From Desulfocurvus sp. (GTDB lineage Bacteria > Desulfobacterota > Desulfovibrionia > Desulfovibrionales > Desulfovibrionaceae): a DNA stretch of 5,299 bases. Position 1 is the stretch's first letter. Every line of letters begins with the position of its first letter. A program made the translations under genes and the position numbers. The stretch covers positions 1-5,299 of the forward strand of contig NZ_JALNWM010000223.1 in NCBI RefSeq assembly GCF_023230885.1. The letters are read 5' to 3'. Positions 1 through 5,299 of this stretch are shown here, in pieces. The notes under the pieces are model-generated. The model was not told the DNA's origin, did not search any database, and was given only the letters and a program-made list of their open reading frames with translations.

Positions 1-11
1 ATCGTCCCGGC

Positions 12-40
12 TGGACATTTTTTAATACTTGTTGGATAGT
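12..40 (+). promoter_or_regulatory. Possible sigma-70 promoter for the chaperone gene
   Basis: TGGACA at 12-17 (5 of 6 to TTGACA) is followed after exactly 17 bases by GATAGT at 35-40 (4 of 6 to TATAAT), in a locally A/T-rich stretch. Transcription would begin near 47, leaving a leader of about 80 bases before the ATG at 129. The -10 box is weak, and the window starts only 11 bases upstream, so a different promoter could lie outside. No GG-N10-GC sigma-54 match with a proper TTGC box was found here. Confidence 0.3.
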
Positions 41-112
41 TGGACAGCGAACGGCGCACCTCGCCGCTTCGTTCTGGATTCACGCCCCTTTACCCCACGA
101 CATGTTTTCGAC

Positions 113-118
113 GAGGAG
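113..118 (+). promoter_or_regulatory. Ribosome binding site that sets the chaperone start
   Basis: GAGGAG at 113-118 sits 10 bases before the ATG at 129. An earlier in-frame ATG at 102 has no purine-rich site upstream (its leader is pyrimidine-rich), so translation most likely starts at 129. This makes the protein 155 rather than 164 residues. Confidence 0.7.
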
Positions 119-128
119 CGCAATAGAA

Positions 129-596
129 ATGGACGCTGCAACCCTGGTGGAATCCATCGGCAAAGAGTTTGGCCTGGCCCTGAAGCTGAACAAGGATCAT
201 GTCGCAAGCCTGATCATCGACGAGAAATTCGAGGTCGAATTCGAATTCGTCGAAAGCATCGGCACGCTTTTCGTTTCCTCATCCCTCGGAAGGCTGCAAC
301 CCAGCGGCACGGACGGCATCTGCAAGGCCCTGCTGGAAGCGAACCTGTATGGGAAGGACACGGGCGGAGCCGTCTTTTCCATCGACGAACGCACCGACGA
401 GGTCATCCTTTTCTTCAAGGTCGAGCCTCAAACCATCGAGTACGAGGACTTTCGCGCCATGATGGAGCGCTACCTCAACACGCGCTCGCAATGGATCGCC
501 ACCTTCGACGGCCTTGTTGCCGCGAGCGCCGACAAGGCCAGAAAGCGTTCCAGCGTAAGCGAGGCCTTCAACGTCGACAGCGCCATCAGGATCTAG
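129..596 (+). CDS. CesT/Tir-family type III secretion chaperone
   Basis: A predicted 155-residue cytoplasmic chaperone that would hold a T3S substrate partly unfolded and present it to the export machinery. The fold is recognisable. An N-terminal helix (about 1-16) leads into strands around 26-50 (LIIDEKFEVEFEF, then TLFVSSSLG). The family's most conserved block follows at 69-80 (LLEANLYGKDTGG), then strands AVFSIDE and EVILFFKVEP (81-100). C-terminal helices cover 103-130. Length fits the usual 130-170 residues. The protein is acidic, as these chaperones are: I count 26 D/E against 17 K/R. A charged tail (131-155, with a KARKR cluster) goes beyond the core domain. The start at 129 is chosen for its Shine-Dalgarno. 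The next gene on the same strand is the natural candidate substrate. Part of the coding region is unusually low in G+C for this DNA (about 60 of 120 bases in 181-300). I am confident of the family; which protein it serves is inference. Confidence 0.82.
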   Translation: MDAATLVESIGKEFGLALKLNKDHVASLIIDEKFEVEFEFVESIGTLFVSSSLGRLQPSGTDGICKALLEANLYGKDTGGAVFSIDERTDEVILFFKVEPQTIEYEDFRAMMERYLNTRSQWIATFDGLVAASADKARKRSSVSEAFNVDSAIRI

Positions 597-860
597 CTGC
601 CCGCGCCCCCTGCTCCACGCCGGGCGCGCCGCCCCGCCAGGCCCGGGGGCATGGAAACTTCCTTGGGGCCGCCTGACAACGACGTTGGCGGCGCGCGCCC
701 GCCACGCCGTCCGGATCGGTCGCCCGGCCCGGAAAACCCTTGTGGCGGGAAGGGCTGACGCTGCGCCTCGCGTGCGTAGCATCCTGAAAAAATGAGTTTT
801 TTTAAGTTTTCCATTCCCGCCCCCAGTGCATGGGCAGGACGTTTCAGCGCAGTGGAAGAA
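597..860 (+). other. Long intergenic region upstream of a sigma-54 promoter
   Basis: There is no supportable gene here. From left to right it holds: a GC-rich stretch with GGCGCGCC (623-630) and GGCGCGCGCC (690-699) palindromes; a perfect 11-base dyad CAACG-A-CGTTG (677-687); a bulged stem pairing 754-761 with 774-780; and A/T tracts at 787-792 (A6), 797-803 (T7) and 807-810 (T4). The tract centres are about 9-10 bases apart, close to helical repeat, which favours a DNA bend. The layout suits a region where a remote activator binds and loops to the promoter at 861-877. No individual activator site can be assigned. No convincing terminator follows the chaperone gene. Confidence 0.45.
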
Positions 861-877
861 TTGGCCGGATAATTGCT
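861..877 (+). promoter_or_regulatory. Sigma-54 (RpoN) promoter
   Basis: The sequence TTGGCCGGATAATTGCT matches the -24/-12 consensus YTGGCACG-N4-TTGCW. The -24 GG is at 863-864 and the -12 GC at 875-876, with the required 10 bases between them. TTGC and the following W are perfect; only two bases of the CACG block differ. The bases just upstream (857-860, AGAA) also fit the mrNr part of the consensus. With C876 as -12, transcription should start near 888, giving a leader of about 15 bases that consists mostly of the Shine-Dalgarno of the next gene. Sigma-54 promoters need an AAA+ activator, so expression is probably tightly conditional. That activator is not encoded in the window. Confidence 0.8.
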
Positions 878-890
878 TTTCCCCAGGGAA

Positions 891-898
891 AAGGAGGA
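891..898 (+). promoter_or_regulatory. Strong Shine-Dalgarno of the putative effector gene
   Basis: AAGGAGGA at 891-898 is a near-perfect anti-16S complement ending 4 bases before the ATG at 903. It decides the start in favour of 903. An in-frame TTG at 873 lies inside the -12 box of the promoter, so it would be upstream of the transcription start. Confidence 0.85.
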
Positions 899-902
899 CA
901 TC

Positions 903-1727
903 ATGCCCGAAATAGGTGGAATTGGTGCGCAACAGGTTGCCCAGGCGGGGCCCCTTGAACAAGTCGGCGACGTGCAGGGCCCGGGAGACGGTCTTGGCGG
1001 CCATCAGGCCCGCGTGGGCAATGCCCCGGGGCGGGGGATCGGACAGCTGCTGAGCTCCATCGCCCACGGGATAGCCAATCTGGTGCGGGGTTTTTGCGAT
1101 TTCATCGCCAGGATCGGCAACATGATCACGGGCCGGGCCGCCGGCCCCGCGCAGGCGGCCGAGCCCCAGGAGGCGGAACGCGGCCCCAGCCCGCAGCAGG
1201 TCATTGAGAGCGCGCGTTCCTGGCGGGTGGACAGCGAGGAGTTCATAGAACGCGGAACGAGCCTGGCCGGATTCCGGGAAGCCAGCATACAATGCATGTC
1301 CGACGACAGGGACGTGCAGCAGTTCATAACGGACAACCTGGACAACCCAGACTACAGCAGCGAGCGGTTCACCGGCGTCGAGGACCATCCGAGCGATCCC
1401 AGCAAGTTCATCGCCAAATTCGGCGACAAGCAACTGGTCTTCTCCAACCGGATAGGCAGCAACAGTGAATTCCGCGCGGAACTGCTCCGGCAGCAGCTTA
1501 CGGGCACCCAGTTCGCCAACCTCCGGGGGCTGATCGAACAGAACCACCTCGGCCCGCACGATTCCCTCAGCCTGTACATACTGACCACCCTGACCAACCT
1601 GCTGCGGCAGGACACGGAACACATGTCCGTCGAGCAGAAGCATATGGTGCGGGATGCGGTCGCGCAGATGGATTTCGCGCACGGCAAGACGGTGGGCCAG
1701 CTGGCGAACCTGTCCTTCCTGGACTAG
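903..1727 (+). CDS. Unrecognised protein, candidate type III secreted effector
   Basis: A 274-residue protein that I cannot assign to any family. Residues 1-43 are Gly/Gln/Ala-rich, few are charged or aromatic, and they look disordered; there is no Sec signal peptide. Residues 44-77 (RGIGQLLSSIAHGIANLVRG, then FCDFIARIGNMITG) form a glycine-containing, moderately hydrophobic amphipathic stretch. It could be a membrane-active helix or a chaperone-binding segment. Residues 78-97 are a Pro/Ala/Glu linker. Residues 98-274 look like a folded, mainly helical domain with a short strand-like part near 169-182 (FIAKFGDKQLVFS). Later helices are around 186-214, 219-236 and 242-270. The protein has only two cysteines (65, 131). 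No catalytic motif is obvious. The T3S role is inferred from the upstream CesT-type chaperone gene, the disordered leaderless N-terminus and the dedicated sigma-54 promoter. A translocator-type protein or a cytoplasmic regulator remain alternatives. Confidence 0.6.
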   Translation: MPEIGGIGAQQVAQAGPLEQVGDVQGPGDGLGGHQARVGNAPGRGIGQLLSSIAHGIANLVRGFCDFIARIGNMITGRAAGPAQAAEPQEAERGPSPQQVIESARSWRVDSEEFIERGTSLAGFREASIQCMSDDRDVQQFITDNLDNPDYSSERFTGVEDHPSDPSKFIAKFGDKQLVFSNRIGSNSEFRAELLRQQLTGTQFANLRGLIEQNHLGPHDSLSLYILTTLTNLLRQDTEHMSVEQKHMVRDAVAQMDFAHGKTVGQLANLSFLD

Positions 1728-1792
1728 CGGGACGGCCGCGCCGGTTGCCCGGGCGCCCCGCCTGTTCCGCCCGGCCCCTGCCCCTGCTTTCC

Positions 1793-1823
1793 GAACCCCT
1801 TCGGGCCCTGCCCGAAGGGGTTC
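1793..1823 (+). terminator. Rho-independent terminator after the putative effector gene
   Basis: A perfect 14-bp inverted repeat (arms 1793-1806 and 1810-1823, core CCCCTTCGGGC / GCCCGAAGGGG) encloses a 3-base loop. Counted from the end of the core stem, the + strand tail is TTCTTCTCGT (six T in ten bases). It lies 66 bases past the stop codon at 1727. Reading the other way, the tail is not T-rich, so it works best for the + strand, although the hairpin could also slow transcripts leaving argB. Confidence 0.75.
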
Positions 1824-1879
1824 TTCTCGTCCGCCGCAGGCGTGGGGGCTGGCACAGCTCCGGGCCGGGCGGCCAGGGC

Positions 1880-2779
1880 CTAGGGCTGGCGCACGATCTG
1901 GGTGCCGATGCCCTCGCGGGTGAACAGCTCAAGGATCAGCGAGTTCTCGATGCGCCCGTCGATGATCTGGGCCTTTTCCACGCCCGCGTCCAGAGCCTCC
2001 AGGCAGCATTTGAGCTTGGGGATCATCCCGCCCCGGGCCGTGCCGTCCTCGATGGCCCGCACGGCGTCGCGCACGCTCAGGGACGAGATCAGTTCGCCGT
2101 CCTTGCCCAGGACCCCGGCCACGTCGGTGAGCAGGATCAGCCTGCGCGCGCCCAGGGCGCCAGCCACGGCGGCGGCCACGGAGTCGGCGTTGATGTTGTA
2201 GGTGCGGCCCTCGTCGTCCACGCCCACGGGCGCGATGATGGGGATGAAGCCCTCGCGCTCCAGGGTGCGGATGAGCACGGGGTTGATCTCCACCACCTCG
2301 CCCACCTGGCCGATGTCGATGATCTCCGGGGCCATGGTCGGGTCCTCGGGGGTCACGGCGATCTCCAGCTTGCGGCAGCGGATGGTCCGGCCGTCCTTGC
2401 CGGACAGGCCCACGGCCCGCCCGCCGTTCTGGTTCACGAGGTTCACGATCTGCTTGTTCACCGTGCCCGCCAGGACCATCTCCACAACGTTCATGGTCGC
2501 CTCGTCGGTGACGCGCAGGCCCTCGCGGAAGGTGCAGTTGATGCCCAGCCTTTCGAGCATCTGGCCGATCTGCGGCCCGCCGCCGTGGACGATGACCGGA
2601 TTCAGGCCGATGTAGCGCAGCAGGATCACGCATTTGGCGAAGGCGTTTTTCAGCTCTTCGTCCTTCATGGCGTGCCCGCCATACTTGATGACGATGGTCT
2701 CCCCGTAGAACTCGCGCAGATACGGCAGGGACTCCAGAAGCAGCTTGGCGACCTTGCTTTCGCGTCTGAGATCTTTCAC
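1880..2779 (-). CDS. argB: Acetylglutamate kinase
   Basis: ArgB phosphorylates N-acetyl-L-glutamate with ATP, the second step of the acetylated arginine (ornithine) pathway, in the cytoplasm. The 299-residue protein carries the amino-acid-kinase landmarks. These are KYGGHAMK (32-39, phosphate-binding lysine and glycines), VHGGGPQI (64-71), RVTDEATMNVVEMVL (89-103), LSGKDG (125-130), the nucleotide-side YNINAD (194-199) and LTDVAGV (217-223), and GGMIPKL (250-256). An N-terminal helix (VAKLLLESLPYLREF, 10-24) and the C-terminal TREGIGTQI (287-295) are features of the hexameric, arginine-inhibited enzymes such as that of Pseudomonas aeruginosa. Feedback inhibition by arginine is therefore expected. 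The start is GTG, with AAGGGAG (2786-2792) six bases upstream. It follows hslU after 24 bases, so it is probably cotranscribed. Nothing essential is missing. Confidence 0.97.
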   Translation of the reverse strand: MKDLRRESKVAKLLLESLPYLREFYGETIVIKYGGHAMKDEELKNAFAKCVILLRYIGLNPVIVHGGGPQIGQMLERLGINCTFREGLRVTDEATMNVVEMVLAGTVNKQIVNLVNQNGGRAVGLSGKDGRTIRCRKLEIAVTPEDPTMAPEIIDIGQVGEVVEINPVLIRTLEREGFIPIIAPVGVDDEGRTYNINADSVAAAVAGALGARRLILLTDVAGVLGKDGELISSLSVRDAVRAIEDGTARGGMIPKLKCCLEALDAGVEKAQIIDGRIENSLILELFTREGIGTQIVRQP

Positions 2780-2785
2780 GGCGGG

Positions 2786-2792
2786 CTCCCTT
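2786..2792 (-). promoter_or_regulatory. Ribosome binding site for argB (GTG start)
   Basis: On the minus strand AAGGGAG precedes the GTG at 2779-2777 by six bases. It supports the GTG start, which preserves the N-terminal helix typical of arginine-sensitive kinases. The site falls within the 24-base hslU-argB gap. Confidence 0.7.
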
Positions 2793-2803
2793 GGCGCAGC
2801 CGG

Positions 2804-4174
<1,371 letters not shown>

Positions 4175-4180
4175 GGAAGA

Positions 4181-4185
4181 CTCCC
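4181..4185 (-). promoter_or_regulatory. Ribosome binding site for hslU (GTG start)
   Basis: GGGAG on the minus strand ends six bases before the GTG start of hslU. No ATG gives a family-length N-terminus, so this site fixes the start. It lies just downstream of the intergenic hairpin at 4194-4223. Confidence 0.65.
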
Positions 4186-4193
4186 GGCGGCGC

Positions 4194-4223
4194 GGCGCGC
4201 ACCCGCCCGCAGGCGGGCGCGCC
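4194..4223 (-). repeat. Stable hairpin between hslV and hslU
   Basis: GGCGCG (4194-4199) pairs with CGCGCC (4218-4223), and CCCGCC (4202-4207) with GGCGGG (4212-4217). There is a two-base bulge (4200-4201) and a four-base loop (4208-4211). All 12 pairs are G-C. It begins 11 bases after the hslV stop and ends 8 bases before the hslU Shine-Dalgarno. It lacks a T-run, so it is not a canonical terminator. It could stabilise the hslV message or tune the HslV:HslU ratio; that role is inference. Confidence 0.6.
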
Positions 4224-4234
4224 GGGCGGCCTGC

Positions 4235-4774
4235 CTATTTTTCCAGGCGTTCCAGGGTGATGTTCTCGTTGGTATAGACGCACATCTCGGCGGCGATGGC
4301 CATAGCCTTGCGGGCGACATCCTCGGCGGACAGGGCCGTCTCGCGGCGCAGGGCGCGGGCCGCGGCCAGGGCGAAGGGCCCGCCCGAGCCGATACCCACC
4401 AGCCCGTCGTCGGGCTCGATCACGTCGCCGGTGCCCGAGAGGATCAGCACGGTCTGGGCGTCGGCCACCACGAGCATGGCCTCCAGGCGGCGCAGGTACT
4501 TGTCCATGCGCCACTCCTTGGCCAGCTCGACGCTGGCGCGGGTAATGTTGCCGCCGAACTGTTCGAGCTTGGCCTCGAAACGCTCGAAAAGCGTGAAGGC
4601 GTCGGCCGTGGCCCCGGCGAATCCGGCCAGGATGCGGTCCTTGTACAGGCGGCGCACCTTGCGCGCGGTGTGCTTGAGGGCGATGTTCTGGCCGAAGGTC
4701 ACCTGGCCGTCGCCAGCCATGGCCACGCCGTGGTCGTCCTTCACGGCCAGGATGGTGGTTCCGCGTAGTTGCAT
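4235..4774 (-). CDS. hslV: ATP-dependent protease peptidase subunit HslV
   Basis: HslV (ClpQ) is the threonine peptidase, a proteasome beta-subunit relative that forms a double hexameric ring capped by HslU. The 179-residue protein begins MQLRGTTILAV. Self-processing should remove five residues and expose Thr6 as the catalytic N-terminal Thr1. The family signature AGDGQVTFG (20-28) is present, as are KHTARKVRRLY (34-44), the lysine-containing stretch that includes the expected catalytic Lys, AGFAGATADAFTLFERFE (50-67), and the C-terminal GIGSGGPFALAAARAL (127-142). The ATG at 4774 is preceded by GAGGAG (4779-4784). An upstream reading of the same frame overlaps the macro-domain gene and is not supported. 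The gene lies 40 bases after the macro-domain gene and 60 before hslU. Confidence 0.97.
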   Translation of the reverse strand: MQLRGTTILAVKDDHGVAMAGDGQVTFGQNIALKHTARKVRRLYKDRILAGFAGATADAFTLFERFEAKLEQFGGNITRASVELAKEWRMDKYLRRLEAMLVVADAQTVLILSGTGDVIEPDDGLVGIGSGGPFALAAARALRRETALSAEDVARKAMAIAAEMCVYTNENITLERLEK

Positions 4775-4778
4775 GGAA

Positions 4779-4784
4779 CTCCTC
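4779..4784 (-). promoter_or_regulatory. Ribosome binding site for hslV
   Basis: GAGGAG on the minus strand lies four bases before the ATG at 4774. It fixes the start that gives the expected short propeptide ahead of the catalytic threonine. Confidence 0.75.
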
Positions 4785-4814
4785 GTGGGGATTGGGGGAA
4801 ATGGCCCGGCGCGC

Positions 4815-5299
4815 CTAGCGCCCGGGGCCGGCGAGGTGCTCGCGGGCGGCCCGGGCCCACGTCTCGGCGGCGTCGGCGGAGAATATAACCATGCGTGCCC
4901 GCTTGACCAGCCCCCCGGCCAGGCCCCGGGCCAGCTCGGCCACGCCCAGGGCCGCCGCGCGGGCCACGGGAAAGCCGTATGCCCCGCAGGACACGGCGGG
5001 GAAATCCACCCGGGCCGCGCCCAGGTCGCGGGCGGCCAACAGGCAGCTGCGGTAGGCCCGGGCCAGCAGGGCGTCCTCGCCGTGGCCGCCGCCGCGCCAC
5101 ACGGGCCCCACGGTGTGGACGACCCAGCGCGCGGCCAGCCCGAAGCCCGGGGTGGCCACGGCCCCGCCCACGGGCAGCGGACCGTTGGCCGCGACCCAGG
5201 CCTGCCCGGCGGCCAGCAGCCCGGGCCCGGCGGCACGGTGCAGGGCGCCGTCCACCCCGCCGCCCCCCGCCAGCTCCGGGTTGGCGGCGTTGACCACGG
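4815..5299 (-). CDS. Macro-domain ADP-ribose hydrolase, YmdB/MacroD type (5' end outside window)
   Basis: The visible part covers almost the whole macro domain, which binds ADP-ribose and in this subfamily hydrolyses O-acetyl-ADP-ribose or mono-ADP-ribose on proteins. VVNAANPELAGGGGVDGALH at the start carries the conserved Asn and Asp that are catalytic in E. coli YmdB (VNAAN and GGGGVD). VVHTVGPVWRGG is almost identical to YmdB. SCGAYGFP is the second ADP-ribose loop, usually STGxYGxP, here with Cys in place of Thr. About 20 N-terminal residues (the first strand and the GDIT-type loop) should lie beyond base 5299. The GTG at 5297-5295 is an internal valine of the VVNAAN strand, not a start. 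The domain ends close to the stop at 4815, so there is no extra C-terminal module. It lies 40 bases upstream of hslV and is probably in the same operon, but its substrate is unknown. Confidence 0.9.
   Translation of the reverse strand, partial: VVNAANPELAGGGGVDGALHRAAGPGLLAAGQAWVAANGPLPVGGAVATPGFGLAARWVVHTVGPVWRGGGHGEDALLARAYRSCLLAARDLGAARVDFPAVSCGAYGFPVARAAALGVAELARGLAGGLVKRARMVIFSADAAETWARAAREHLAGPGR

Noticed and set aside
33..55. A possible sigma-54 promoter before the chaperone gene (TTGGACAGCG...GGC)
   Set aside because: GG and GC can be placed 10 bases apart, but the -12 box reads CGGC instead of TTGC, and the -24 box is weak.
29..676. A 215-codon + frame overlapping the chaperone gene
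   Set aside because: Its product is Arg/His/Gly-rich without recognisable features, and the overlapping frame at 129-596 is a clear CesT-family protein.
754..803. A bulged stem (754-780) followed by a T7 run (797-803) as a terminator for the chaperone gene
   Set aside because: The T-run starts 16 bases after the stem, too far for intrinsic termination, and the A/T tracts are better explained as DNA curvature before the sigma-54 promoter.
279..1682. A 467-codon minus-strand open frame opposite the chaperone and putative effector
   Set aside because: It is a shadow frame crossing the intergenic promoter region. It has no domain or ribosome binding site, and the + strand frames have strong Shine-Dalgarno sites and a sensible protein fold.
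5295..5297. The GTG at 5297-5295 as a start codon for the macro-domain protein
   Set aside because: It falls inside the VVNAAN strand of the domain, so starting there would delete the first strand and ADP-ribose loop. The gene continues beyond the window.

Overview
The window is GC-rich bacterial DNA. It looks like a Desulfovibrio-type sulfate reducer (Desulfobacterota, former Deltaproteobacteria), but this lineage call is inference. It rests on the hslV-hslU-argB order, an arginine-sensitive type ArgB, the composition, and a type III secretion (T3S) style chaperone next to a sigma-54-type promoter. No rRNA, tRNA, CRISPR array, IS element or phage gene is visible.

Left half (1-1830, + strand): a small acidic protein of the CesT/Tir type III secretion chaperone family (129-596) is followed, after a 306-base gap, by a 274-residue protein with no recognised family (903-1727). 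That gap ends in a near-consensus sigma-54 promoter (861-877) lying almost on top of the second gene's strong Shine-Dalgarno. Further upstream lie phased A/T tracts and short dyads, as expected of an activator-dependent promoter. The simplest reading is a chaperone and its secreted substrate, with the substrate switched on by a sigma-54 activator. A 14-bp perfect hairpin (1793-1823) closes the unit.

Right half (1880-5299, - strand): four genes read leftwards with short gaps and look like one operon. They are a macro-domain ADP-ribose hydrolase (cut by the window edge), hslV (protease subunit), hslU (AAA+ unfoldase) and argB (N-acetylglutamate kinase). HslV and HslU form one ATP-dependent protease. 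ArgB is a housekeeping arginine-biosynthesis enzyme. The macro-domain protein probably removes ADP-ribose from proteins or deacetylates O-acetyl-ADP-ribose. hslU and argB use GTG starts.

The two halves converge at 1728-1879. The left half is visibly poorer in G+C inside the chaperone gene than the housekeeping operon, so this junction may be the edge of an accessory T3S-related island. The most novel item is the unrecognised putative effector at 903-1727 with its sigma-54 promoter.
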